DNA of 64,000 bases from NCBI GenBank assembly GCA_045837725.1, contig JBEWZL010000003.1, forward strand, positions 372,001 through 436,000. Direction: 5' to 3'. Positions 49,816 to 61,685 of this stretch are shown here, in pieces. This DNA comes from Vermamoeba vermiformis (taxonomy: Eukaryota > Tubulinea > Echinamoebida). Position numbers and translations under genes: made by a program. The notes under the pieces were generated by a model. That model had not been told where the DNA came from. It worked only from the letters and a program-made list of their open reading frames with translations, and did not search any database. Positions within the stretch are counted from its first letter, which is position 1. Each line of letters opens with the position of its first letter.

Positions 49816-50193
49816 TCTATTGTCTTGTAGCTAACATTGAGTTCGAATGCCTATTTGTCGGAGGGTTAGCTAGTGATATTTCTCGGGAGTTCCCGACATT
49901 TGATTCATGAAAACACTAAGTAGCCTTCTGAGGATGGATCTGGCTAAGTTGAAAAACGGAGTTGTCCCTCGAAGATAAAACCGAACTATCTACAATTTAT
50001 TTACATCGTAATGTATGTATATTATGTACATGAATACAACTATGATTGCTGAACTAAAGCTTCTCTTAAGGCACTACTAGTATACACTGGTGGTCAATTC
50101 AAGTCAGATCTGACCTCTCAGATCCGCTCCTATGCCTGCCACGCTATGGTTGTTGCGAGTGATCAATACCGTGCATAGATATATCCGCGGTCT
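49816..50193. other. Spacer
   Basis: Holds the 5' untranslated part and promoter of the ankyrin gene and the 3' region of the F-box/RING gene. No gene supported. Confidence 0.3.
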
Positions 50194-52258
50194 CTAGTCC
50201 TCGTCATCTGAACTGCTCTCAGAGCTGCTCTCACTGCGGTGTCCCGAAGTGCGCAGATTGAAGTGCAGGTGTCCGTGGTGCGCGTGATGATGGCCAGTCA
50301 CGTGATCAGGTTCATCGACCTCGTCATTGCTCTCTGAGTCACTCAATGAGCCGCTGAACTCGTCAGTCATCGACTCGTCACTCGACACTGAAGACGACAC
50401 GCTGTCATCGAGTGAACTGTCGTCGCTCATGATGATGTTGTGTTGCGGGGCCAGCGTCACTTGCGAGCCAATGTGGTCACCTGCGTGCGGATAACTGTGC
50501 GCAATGGGCTGATGTTGCACGTGATGGGCCGTGTGATGGACTGGATGTGGGACGTGAAGTTGTGGTGCGAAGGGCTGCATGACATGCTGCTGCAACACGT
50601 GATGGGGCACGTGATGATGTGCGTGGTGGTGGCCGTGATGATGGTGCACGGGATGATGAGTCACGTGATGATGGCCGTGACCGTGGTGATGGCCGTGGTG
50701 GTGGCCGTGCACGTGAGGGCCTGGATTGCCCGCAGCAGCAGGGGCGAGTTGTTGGTGCTGCGGATTTCTGAAGGGCGCACGACACGTGGGACAGAGGTGG
50801 CTGTGTTGATAGGTGCGCTCGAAACACGCGCTGTGCATGGCGTGACCACAGGGCAAGAGCGCAATGGGCTCGCGACTGTAGAACATCCACTCCTCCGAGG
50901 GACAGCCAGGACACTTGGTCTTGAGGCGTATGTTCACCTTGCACTGGTGCGTGTGCTTCACTTTGATCGACAAGCACACGCCGCACTTGTTGCAGTGCCA
51001 GTAGTCAATGTCCAGTCCCTTGCCCACGCGACAAATGCCGCAGTGGTGACAGTGGTAGATGCTCTTGCCCTCTTGATTGTCCCACAGCTTGCACACCTCG
51101 CAGTAGTAGTGCGCTATTTGCCAGCCACAGTCTTTGTTGCCGCACACTTGACTCACGGGCTGGATCGTGTTGCACTTCATGCACATCATCTCCTTGGTCG
51201 CGTAGCTGCATGTAATGGGTCAGTCGCGTGCGGACACGAGCAGTGTTCTGAGTGACTCACCGATCAATCTTGTGCGTGGAGCTCTCGTCGTGACACAAGC
51301 GGCACGGAAACAGCTTGTTGCAACAGTCCGCTAAGATCTTGCAGCCTCTGCGATCATTGGGGTATGAGTACCGCACGAGGTATATATGAAGACTAGGAAC
51401 ACTTACCTTTTGTAATGCTTGCAGCCAAGATGAAGTTTCTCTTTGTCCTGCATCCAGTAACAAGGTTAGTACGCAGTGGCTAGAAGGGAACAGACAAGTT
51501 ACCTGATAGGACGGAGAGAGGTCTTGCATAGACAAGGCAATAAAGGTCTGTTTCCAGTGTGCGCGGTTGATAATCGACGAGTGTTTGAAGTTGATCAGCA
51601 CATTCACTCCGAGCTCGAGGCGTGTTAGGCGGCGCCATATGACATTCTCCTTAGCAGCCGCGTACCATTGCTTGCATACCTGTTCGATAACGTAAGTTAA
51701 CGGTTTGGCGAAGATATTTTTTCTAATATTCGTGAGTTTTACGATCAATTCAGTAAACTCAGATCTGGTCAAGATCGAAGGAAATTTCGCCGCTTAAATA
51801 TTATCAAACCAGCTCGTCAATTTACATCGATAAATCAATTATCTGTTGTTTGAATTTCATAATTTCGATATTTAAAAGGTTTTGAATGGGTTCTTGTTGT
51901 CCTCAGAATCTAAATCAAAAACTGTTGTCCAATTAAATAGCCATTCAATCCATAGTCTGCTGTATTAAACGAAAATATCGATCATATATGTGTATTTACC
52001 GATGAGGCGAAGAGCGCTACGTCCTTGGCACGTAAGAAAGTAAACGCATGCACGAGGATTTCGAGGGGAAGCTCGTTTATGTGAATAGAGGGACGCGTGT
52101 TCTTCGATCGCTTGCCCTTGGACACTCTCGCGTCAAGGTCGCTATCCTTGCTATATTACGATGGTTCTGTTAGCGTCATGCTGCCCGCACAAAACTGATT
52201 GAGATCGGACTCACCTTTCACTTCGCTTTCGTTTCTTGCGATAAAGGCGAGTTTCCAT
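50194..52258 (-). CDS. F-box / CHY / CTCHY / RING protein (Pirh2-like fused to an F-box)
   Basis: Start METRLYRKKRKR at 52258. The F-box is INELPLEILVHAFTFLRAKD, continued over an intron (51680-51999) by VCKQWYAAAKENVIW. After SPSYQ a 55-base intron leads in phase to DKEKLHLGCKHYKR, the start of a CHY zinc finger (GCKILADCCNKLFPCRLCHD), then the CTCHY region (CEVCKLWDNQ ... YHCHHCGICRVGKG ... HCNKCGVCL) and an H2-type RING (CPGCPSEEW ... LPCGHAMHSACFE ... CPTCRAPF). This is the RCHY1/Pirh2 E3 core. The tail is very His-rich (50470-50700), then acidic and Ser-rich. Joining an SCF F-box to a complete RING E3 is unusual. If the joining intron were wrong, the RCHY1 part would start at an ATG at 51453. 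Confidence 0.78.
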
Positions 52259-52435
52259 CGATACTGCCTATGAGAATGCGCACTAAAGAAGTCCAGTTGA
52301 TACTTGTAGTGCGTTCTGTTGTCTCTGTTATTAATAAAAATAAGAATACAAAAATGCACCGCAAAACAACTTTTTTCCTTCGCGGGGAATCGGCTAATTT
52401 TAACTCCCGTCATCGGTTCAGTGCACAATTATTAG

Positions 52436-52651
52436 CCTATTCTGTTATTACGACGTCGCTCGGACCCATTTTCGCAAAATGCCTATTATGAAGCTTGGCA
52501 AAAATTACCCGATCGGATGAGTATCTTGAGACAACAAACATGCACAATTCGACAGCAATACTCTGATACCGTAATATATTTGATGGCACGATTATTGGCA
52601 GGTAAATCACCAATTTCTGGACTTATTCTATGCGGTCCTTCGGGTATTTAA
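52436..52651 (+). pseudogene. Possible remnant of a P-loop ATPase exon
   Basis: An open stretch reads SDPFSQNAYYEAWQKLPDRM, then LMARLLAGKSPISGLILCGPSG, which resembles the start of an AAA ATPase Walker A (GPSGxGKT), but stops straight after without GKT. No upstream or downstream exon completes it. It may be a fragment left by deletion, or an exon whose partner I failed to find. Confidence 0.22.
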
Positions 52652-52991
52652 AATTAAATGAACGGCAGTTTTAATCCGGCATTAACAACAACGAGGATTG
52701 TTTTAAATATGTACTTGCAGTGCGGATAATTATACAAACATGAATAATACAAAGAGATGATAATACCCGAGTATTTCGGGGCTCGGAAAAATAATGCACC
52801 GCAAACACCCGATCTAGATCGTTCTGGTGCTTGATGTCGGAGAATAAGGCAACTTTTGAGACTAAGAACAGCTTCAAAGTGCAGCGGTGTTTACAATCGG
52901 GTTTCATGACTATTTACAAAGCATCAGGGTTCAGCGCGGGATTACGTATTTGTACAGCTATAATTACAAGTGCCTAACGGATCGGATGTGC

Positions 52992-54846
52992 CTAGAACAT
53001 GGACGAGTCGCCGAGACTCTTCAAGTGACTGAGCGCATCTTTCTTGCCGTTCTCATTCACATTGATCACTTCAGGCGCGTGATAACTGGTGCCATATGCC
53101 ACCGTCCTGCGTCTGTCCTGCATCTCCGCGCGAGATATGGTGCGCGCACTGACCGAGCGATTGAGTGCGCGGTCATCCGTGGCCACGTGACTGAGGGGGT
53201 GTTCAGTGACTGCAGTCACACTGCTCATGCGCGGCACGGTGCTGGTGACACTGCGGCGCAGTTGATTGCGGGCACGTGCTTTGACACGCGTGCGCTCGTA
53301 GTCTTGAAAGGCGCGCTGCAACTCATCGCTCTTCAAGTACTCCACGGCTGCTTTGAAGTTGACGATGGTGAAGCCAATCTCGGTGGTGGAGATCTTGGTG
53401 AAGAAGAAGTGTTCGAGCATGAACACGGTGGTGTGCAGGTGTTGCAGATCTGCTTTGATGATCATGCACACCAGCAGGGGGATCCAGTCGTCTGTCGTGA
53501 TCGCTGCTTTTTCTGCAATGTGCAAAGGGTCAGTACTCTCGCCGTTCAGTGAAACAGAGCAGTCACGTGACACGTACCAGCCTGTTGCGAGTGATCAGAG
53601 TCGAAGGAGTGCGTGTAGAGGCCCTGATAGCTGTGCGTGTGACTCTTGGCCTTGAGTCCCTCGCGCACACTCTTGTCCACGTGCTCGAGACAGCTGCGAA
53701 TCAGCGAGTACTTCTCGAGCGGCGTCACGGCCTCGTGATCGATCTTGGCCAGCATGGCAGCCACGTGCTCCATGTCAATCACCTGCTGGAACTCGCGCTT
53801 GACCCCCAAGTGTTCGAGTGAGAGGCCATTGGTCGCGTAGTGCAGGATGATGGCGTGCAGGAACTGATCTTCGCTCTCGAACACTGCCGTCAGTCCTAAA
53901 AATAGCTTGGCGTACATGCCTCCCAGCACAAAACTGTCGCAACGATTAGTCAGCACGTGCCCGACACACATCGACGCACACCTACCTCTCAATCACGAGA
54001 CTGAGATCGCGCAGGACCAGACTGTTGTGCTGCACGGCGCGGAACTCTTTGTTGGCGCACAAGAGTTGTTCCACCGCGAACTCGACCAGCTGTCGCACGC
54101 GCGCGATCAACTGACTCTCAAAGCCGCGCACAATCACGTAGCTGTGTGCGAAGGACTGCACCTGACTCTGCACCTTCTTGAGCACCAGATCGTTCTCGGG
54201 CCACGACTCCAACAGCTGCCGACACTCGTCCAGCGTGCGGATCCGACTCAGCTGCGCGACACTGAGCGGACCCAAGCGCGCTGTCGAACTGGTGCGCGTG
54301 AGAGGGGCAGCAGTGCTAGAGTGTGGTGCTGGCGAGGGGCAGGAGGGGCCGTTGAATGCACAGCACACGATAGGACCGCTCAGTGCGACCGTAGAACAGC
54401 TCTTCGAAGCGGATCTGCACGGGTGTGTCGGAGGGATAGCCCGTGAGTGGTGTGAGCTGGTGGCCTGTGATGCGCACTGTGTACTGCGGACTGTTGTGCA
54501 CTGCGTAGTCATCTTCGTCGAGCGGGGACTGCTTCAGGATGTGCTTGTCTGACACCGCCAGTGAGTAACACATTGTATTTATAAATCATTGCGCGGGCAT
54601 ATTCAGTGGCAAATAAGGGATGATTTAAGGGGGTGCAGGGAATGGGCGCAGATCTGGAAATTAAATAGCAGACTTACCGACAAATGCTTGGTCGACACTA
54701 GAGAGGTCTGATAATGAGGCCTGTTGCGGCACACATAATAAATAGCCGTTATTCTCGATTTGTTCAAAAGTGGATGGGAATTTGAGTTTGACTAATTTAA
54801 AAAATTCGTTCTCGAGCAGATCTTCTTGCTGGTCGTCTGTCTCCAT
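52992..54846 (-). CDS. VPS9-domain protein (Rab5-type GEF)
   Basis: Start METDDQQEDLLENEFF at 54846. Residues from about 250 carry helices typical of the region before VPS9 domains (KYSLIRSCLEHVDKSV). The VPS9 domain itself is DDWIPLLVCMIIKADLQHLHTTVFMLEHFF, then TEIGFTIVNFKAAVEYLKSDEL, matching the family's conserved D...P.L...I..A.....L.S...(Y/F)(I/M) and Y..N...A..F. It should activate Rab5-class GTPases on endosomes. The C-terminal tail is Arg/Ser/Thr-rich and disordered. Exon joins near 54559, 53930 and 53517 are clear; the exact edge at 54559 is less sure. Confidence 0.8.
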
Positions 54847-55048
54847 TGATGTCTGTTATATAAATATATTTGTAGCACCAGTCTATCTATTTACAACTGC
54901 TGACTTGTGGTGCACAGATCAACACGATAAATTTGACTGGCCACAATTTTATTTCAGCACCTTAAGAGCCGATCCAACACCACTGTGCGGCCTCGTTTCT
55001 ATTATATAACACTATAGTTGATATTATAACAGTCATTCAGCCACAAAT
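54847..55048. promoter_or_regulatory. Head-to-head spacer between VPS9 and WDR61 genes
   Basis: About 200 bases between two outward-facing start codons. No clear motif; likely shared promoter. Confidence 0.3.
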
Positions 55049-56240
55049 ATGGTAAGCCGCGTCAGATCTGCAGCCAAGCACCGCAGCGCTGTAAATTCAC
55101 ATACATTAACGCGTTCCCCTGCAGTTTGAAGTGCTGCGCAAGGTCGACAAGGCACACGACGAGGGTATTTGGTCTGTAGCTTGGCGACGCAACAGCATCA
55201 TCACTGGATCAGCTGATGGCAAAATTAAGTGTTGGAACGAGCAATTGGAAAAACGATTTGAACACGATGCATCACCTCTCGGCGTAGTGTCTGTAGATAT
55301 GGAGACCTTTGGTGCCTGTAAGTCATATTAATTTGTGGTGAATTATTATTATTTATTTTCATTCATTCTTGTGGGCTATCAGTGCTTTGATAATAGCACA
55401 AATAACTGCTACAATACCGTCAATAATAATAATAATATTGCTCTGCGCACCGATAATAACACCCATTGCCGCACAGTGGCAGTGTCGTGCACCATGGACA
55501 GTCACCTCAAAGTCTACGATCTCGACGACCAGTCCACGACATTCGGTCACGTGATCGGAGATTTCTCCGCGGGGGCACTCGAGTCCTGGGCCACACGATT
55601 CAGTTCCAATTATGGACGCGAAGGCAAAATTCCACAAATCGCCACGACCACGCAATCAGGAGCAGTCCATATTTGGCAAGTGGAAGAGAGCGGCGACCAA
55701 TCAGCGAGCAGCAAATTGAAAGCAGCACGTGACAAGTCGCAAACACTGCAAAACACCAGTCACAAATTCGCAATGAGTCTCGATTGGTCGCGATCACGTG
55801 ATTTGATTGCCACGGGTGGCGTGGATGGCGTGGTGAGCATCTATTCACTGAAAGGTGCCAAGCCCCACGCAGTCCCCGCACACATGATGCCCGTGCGCAG
55901 CGTGTCATTCGCGAGTGACGACAAGACGGTGCTGAGTGCCTCGGACGACATGACGGTGAATGTGCTCGACACGGAGACGGGCAAGTCGATTGGCCTCTTG
56001 ACGGGCCACAGCAGTGCCGTGCTCGCCGTGCACCACCACCCCTCCAAGCCACTCGTCGCGACTGGTGGCAACGACAACAAAGTGAAGATCTGGGACCTGA
56101 CCTCGCTGGAGTGCATCACCACGCTGTCCAAGCACGAGGACGCGGTGTGGGACGTCAAGTGGCACGACAAGGGCCAGCAACTGGTCTCGGTCAGCGAGGA
56201 CCGCGCACTGATCATTTACAACGCACTCGGGGACAAATAA
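55049..56240 (+). CDS. WDR61: WDR61/Ski8 WD40 protein
   Basis: The ATG (55049-55051) is the last three bases of exon 1; exon 2 starts at 55125 (FEVLRKVDKAHDEGIWSVAW). Seven WD repeats follow, ending with the highly conserved PVRSVSFASDDKTVLSASDD, HSSAVLAVHHHPSKPLVATGGNDNKVKIWDL, and DAVWDVKWHDKGQQLVSVSED. The length (about 320 residues) fits WDR61/Ski8, a subunit of the Ski complex that feeds RNA to the exosome, and in animals of the PAF1 complex. The intron at about 55320-55478 contains an AAT-rich stretch. The bulk of the protein lies in one exon (55479-56240), GC-richer than the rest. Confidence 0.9.
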
Positions 56241-56294
56241 AACCTGTTGTTCGAGGCGCTATTTATAGACACACTCTCTTCTACATGCGATCGT

Positions 56295-59200
56295 TCACAC
56301 CAAGTTGCGCGTGCTGTCAGGTACCTCGTCAATCTCCAGCGCGAGATCGATCATCTCCGCGATGTGCTGCAGACGAGTGACCGCGCGACACACCTCCGCC
56401 GCCTGTCGGAAGGCAAAGTACAGCTGATCGTGGTACGGCGAGTGCTGGTCGTGCAGCTCACTGATCTCGCGCACGTGGTCTGCACTCATCTCGCGCACAC
56501 TGTGTGACACTACGAAATTTCTGGGAAACAAGTTTGAGAACTGCTGTTGACAGGTGTCATTCGCTGACTTACACCGAGTCTTCGCGATCATCGCCCAAAA
56601 AGTACACGAGGTGATAGCCGCGCTTGTGCACCAGGGCTGGCACGTGTTCTTGCACGCGTGCATGGGCCTGACGACGCAACACCACCACTGGCCACCAGGG
56701 AAATCCCTCCACAAGTCACGTGTCAGTTCGTGCATGTCAGTGTGACACTTATTTGTATGTATTACCTCGACAGTGCGCACCAGGGCCACGCGCTCCACGT
56801 CCTTGCACGTGACGGGCAGTTGACGGAAGATGTGTTCCAAGTGATTGCTCTCGTTCACTGAACCACTCTCCGACGAGGACTCCACTGCTGGTTCGGCCAC
56901 ACGACTCCGAGATCGCGATCGAGATCTGGACCGTGATCTGGCGCGCGTGTTCGATCGCGATCTCCGCTCAATCTCCGGTGACTCCGTGCCGTCCATGCCC
57001 AAGTCACGTGCTTTGCGCAAGAGATCGGCATCTTGTTGCTCTTGCTCGTCGAGTTCCAGGGCATCAATCTCCTCGTGTATCTCCTCCACGGACACCAGGT
57101 ACTGCTGGCACTTGTCGAGCACGTGACGCATCACGGGATCGCGGGAAATCTCCTCGCTCACGTGACTGGTGAATTCTTCTGGTTCAGATTTGTAGCTGAG
57201 ATATTCCGCAAGTGGATAACTTCCCACGAACTTAGCTTTGCGCTTTTTCAAATCCAGCGTCAAACTGTGGTCAGATGAGTACGGAACAATATACCTAATT
57301 AGGCAAGAAGTACGTACTCCGAGATGAGTTTCTTGCTCTCTTGCTTCTTGTAACAGAGCTGATCCACCCCGCTGTACGAGATCAAGTAGTACACGTGCAC
57401 TGGCAGTGTCTGCAAGGATGTTAGCGCAGCACTACTACATTACATATATATATATATATTGGTGCATTATAGTGCTGTACTCACTTGGCCCAGTCTGTGA
57501 ATGCGACACGTGGCTTGTTTGTCGTCCGCGGGATTCCTGCCTAATTTAGTAATGTACGTGCTGGCACAGTGCCACTTACCAGGACAAGTTCATCATCACA
57601 CAGCGCCGAGCAGTCACTGAAATGAGACGTGTCAGTGGAGTCCAGAGCTAAATATAGCGCACGTACCGAGATTGATGCCGAGGCCCCCAGCACGTGTCGT
57701 GAGTACCATGCACATGAAGCCCGTGCACTCGCGGAACTGTTTGATCGTCTGTTCGCGCACATCGCGGTGATCTCTGCCGCAGAACCCGACATTGGGGAGG
57801 TGGCACTCTGCCAGCAATCTCCGCACCAGCACTGCGCAGTGTTAGACTCGACTAGCGGTGTCTAAATATAGCACTTACAGTAGGTCGGCACATCGAAGCT
57901 GAACACCACCAACTTCTCGCGTGCCAGTTGACACTGCCGCACTATTTCCAGCAACACTGCCAGCTTGGGCCCGTGCGCGAGATCAATGTCCTTCTTTGGT
58001 GCGGTGTCGCTGTCAGGCCACGCGTCGAGGTGCGTGGACAGCGATCTGGCCCGAGCGAGTGCGGCCTCAGTGGAGACGAGATTGTTGCGATAGCGGTCTA
58101 GTTGTTGCTTTTGTGCATCGGACAAGCGACACCACAGCACCGTGCTGTGCTTTGGTGGCAATTTGTCAGCCAGCGAGGACTCGTCAAAGCGTTGCAGAAA
58201 TGTGCGCAATTCTTCGTTGAGCAGGTAGGACTTGATTCGCGCGTAGTACTGCTCGTCCACTGAGGCCTGCTCTTTGTGGCCGTTCAGAATGGCACGACTG
58301 AATTTTCGTGCGAATTCGCTGGCACTGCCCCAGAAGCTCGGTACGGCGAAGTCAACCTAATAAGGCAAGTGAGTCACGTGACAGGTGTACTGCAGCACGC
58401 ACCATGGTGTGCAGTTCAGCGAGACAGTTCTGCACGGGCGAGCCAGTCAGCAAGAGGCGCTTGTTGGTCTTGATCTTTTTGAGGGTCTGGTGCACGTGAT
58501 TAGTGCCGTACAGCGATTGACACGTGTTATCCACTCACCTTGGTCATCTTCGAGTTGGGATTCTGAATGCGATGTGCCTCGTCGATGACGATGATGAACG
58601 GGTCCAGCAACAGTTGCTCGCACAGTGCTTGGGCCTCCACGGACAGGCGCGAGGGGGCCTTCTTTTTGACCTCGCTGGCACCCTGCTTGCGTGCCTTGAT
58701 CACGTGCTCGTCCTCGTCGGGCCCCTCATCAGCCGTGTCCTCATCGCACTCCTCGTCCTCGTCCAGCTCGTGGTCCAGCAGGCGCTTGAAAATGGTCTCG
58801 CTCACCAGCAACAGTCCGTCGTGTGCGGCCCAGTGCTCAATCTTGTACAGCTCGGACTCGGAGGCCGAGGACAGCAATTGACCTGTCAGCGACCTGTCAG
58901 CATCGGAGTGACGCGCAATGACACCTGTCACTCACACTTGTAGCCAGCGCGCGAGGCTCGGAACCACTTGTCCCACTCCATGTACCAGTGCATCAGCGCA
59001 TTGGCGGGCACGATCACCAGCACGTTGTAGTGATCACGTGACTGCAGCGCATCAATTTTGCGCGCGTAACGGAACACTGTGTCGAGAAAACTCAGTGACG
59101 TGAGTGTCTTGCCAAGGCCCTGGTAGATTTGTACCGTTCAGTGAATGCATCGACTAAAGAGGGGATCGATGTACCATGTAGTGAGCGAGTATACAGCCCG

Positions 59201-61371
59201 CATCTTCCTCGATCAGTCGGTGCCACGCCTTCTCCACGCCCTGACAAGTTGACAGGTGTCATTCACTGCACTGCACCACCGCCGCAACGTACCTGTATCT
59301 GATGGGGCTTGAGAATGGCGGAGAGCTCCAATGTGAGTGACACGTGAGCACTGGGCAGATTAGCGTTGAGGACGTATGGCACAGTGCCACTCGTGTCCAC
59401 CACGGGCATGGCGCGGTGTTCGCTGTGCAATTGCGCGGCTAGTGTCTTCTCGCGCTGTCGTGCGGTGTACTGGCCGAGCATTGCAGCCACGTCACTCACT
59501 GACCGCGCGTGCTCATCTGTCACGTGCTGACCGCTCTTGTGACGCTTGGCGGGCACTGCTGGCACCTCGCTGTCACTGGACGCGTCACGTGCGCGCTTCT
59601 GAGGCACGTGCGGTACAGCCCCGCGATGGTGTTCCGTCATGTTCAGCAGCACCGTGCTCAGCGTGGGGGTCTCGGGGCTGTGGATCTGCTCTAAATATAG
59701 CAACTCACCTTCCAAATAAGGATTGGCTGCCAGGGCGCGTACGAACGCAATCGCTCGCGCAGGGCCAGACAGCTTTTTCATGCGTTGATGCAACTCATGC
59801 TCCTAATAATAGAACGTCCATAAGAGGTCAGTGCTTGACACGTGTCACTGACGTACCTTAGTTGCCCAGAGATGCAGCTCTTTGTTCCGCTCTTGTTCGA
59901 CTGCTGGCTCTAGCGGCGGAGGATTGTGATTGACAGGTGCCGGATCTGACACTTCGAGATTGATCACCTCGTCGTGTTCTGGCGCAATGAATTCATCGCC
60001 CTGATCGACTTGCATGTCCTCACTGGTGTCAGTCCGCTCTTGCACCACGGTGTCTGCTGATTCCGTGCGCTCTGGTGCATTTAGCTGTCAACCTGTCAGT
60101 CGTGCAGTGACACGTGTCAATCACTTACTTTGCGACTGACAGCCAGTTCGGGATCACTGTCTATATGGGGAGGGGCCTCTTCCAGCGCTGCAAGTCGCAA
60201 CCAGTTCTCGAGTTGACAGGTGTCAAACACTGACTCCCGCAAGTACGTGTCACAGGCCTGCAACAAACTCTCCGTGCTGGTGTACGAGCCTGCCAACTTG
60301 TCTGTGAGAGCGGCCACTTGCTGTCACACAGATGTCACGTGTCAAATATTGCATGGCAGGGCAATGGACACTTACCATTTCGACTCTCGCCAGGTGCAGC
60401 TTAATCTTCTCCACAAACTTGCTGTCCTGAAGTTCGCACCACGTGTCGTAGTCATCGAGCGGCTTCTTTTCAGAGAACCACTGCTCTTTGTACTGTGCCA
60501 CTCTCGCTTTGACGTGTGTCAAATTCTCGCGATAATTCGGATGAGGTCCGTTGTATGTCCCCACAGGCATGTGCACTGCTGTCGTGGCACGTGACTTCAT
60601 GTCTGCAAAGATTGCATCGAATTTAGCACGAGCACGTGACTTGTTGGCACCCTGGTCGAAGGATACTACTGAATCACGTGATTTCTCGTCACCCCGGTCA
60701 CTAGAGTATGAATCACGTGACTGCTCCTCCTCGTCTGGGACTGCTGCTGGTTCTGTTGCAACACGTGCTTTTGCTTTCTCTTTCACTGAACGCGGTGGTG
60801 GAGGTCTTGGCTCGTCCTCGCTGACCTCTTCAGTGTATCTGGTGATCAGGGCCATGACTCCACGCGTGAATGAAATTTCCAACGTGCCCTCATCGAGCAA
60901 CTGACGCAACAGTGGCACGTGTGCATAGAGGTGCTGGATCACGTTCTTGCGCACCAACCACGTCGCAACCACTGTGGGGGGCACTGCGATGTGCAGGATG
61001 TGGTGGTGCGAGTCATAGCTCAGCGTGCAGTAGTAGCCCGTGAGGGGCGGAATGAGCTCGTTAATGCGACGCAGCACTGGCTCAGATAAGAGCGGCATGG
61101 CTGGCTCCTCCTCAGCCTCTTGCGCATCACCCTCATGGTACGACTCCTCGCTGTCCTCCTCCTCGCTCTCTTCGTCCTCTAGGGGCTCATTGAAGGCGAT
61201 GACACTCTCTTCAGACTCGGCACTCGACTCACTCGAGCCATCGCTTTTGTCTGCTGCAACGTAGAATGCGCTGCGTACCATTAGAGAGTTGCCTAGTATT
61301 GAAGCGAACTGGTAGTGCACTTACCTGAGATCTTCAGCTTGTTCGTTTAGTGTACGCGATTTAGCACTCAT
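56295..61371 (-). CDS. SNF2-family ATPase of the ATRX / RAD54L2 (ARIP4) group
   Basis: Start MSAKSRTLNEQAEDLR at 61371. A long acidic N-terminal half (SESSAESEESV, EESEEEDSEESYHEGD) has Pro/Arg-rich linkers. The motor begins LKPHQIQ, then GCILAHYMGLGKTLTSL (Walker A, ATRX/ARIP4 style), VLVIVPANALMHWYMEW, IIVIDEAHRIQNPNSK (Walker B DEAH), and RLLLTGSPVQN. The C-lobe has EKLVVFSFDVPTY, a long stretch MVLTTRAGGLGINL, and QATCRIHRLGQ. The C-terminus includes repeated Arg-Ser dipeptides (RARSRSRSRSRSRSR), unusual for this group. It remodels chromatin or removes proteins from DNA. More than fifteen introns; those near 57500-59900 are short and unambiguous. Confidence 0.88.
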
Positions 61372-61685
61372 AATAGTCGTGTAAAATAAGCATCATATTG
61401 TTAATTATATTGTATTTGTTGGTAAGCGAGAGAGCTGGTTTTCCGTACAGAATTAATAATTCTGTTGAGCAGATCCAGCTGTAAATGTCTAGAGGCAAGA
61501 GACGTGTGGGCGATTGCTCCTAGTGATTGACTGGCTTGAGATCGTCTTAAAATCAGCTGTTCGGATCGAGCAGTGTGTGCGAGAATGAGAAATCAAACAG
61601 AAGTGCTATTTGTTCCTGTCGGTACTAGTGACCAACCACAAGTCCTGTAGTTCACAGTAGTAGTAGTAGTTCAGAAGACGCAGAC
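61372..61685. promoter_or_regulatory. Head-to-head spacer between SNF2 gene and eIF2A
   Basis: About 310 bases without a coding frame I accept, holding two divergent promoters. A short TAG/TAGT repeat lies near 61655. Confidence 0.3.

Noticed and set aside
50440-51255. 271-codon plus-strand frame
   Set aside because: Antisense shadow of the His-rich and RING exons; its Val/Met-rich content comes from the complement of His codons.
52671-52907. 78-codon minus-strand frame
   Set aside because: No splice support, no family features, AT-rich spacer.
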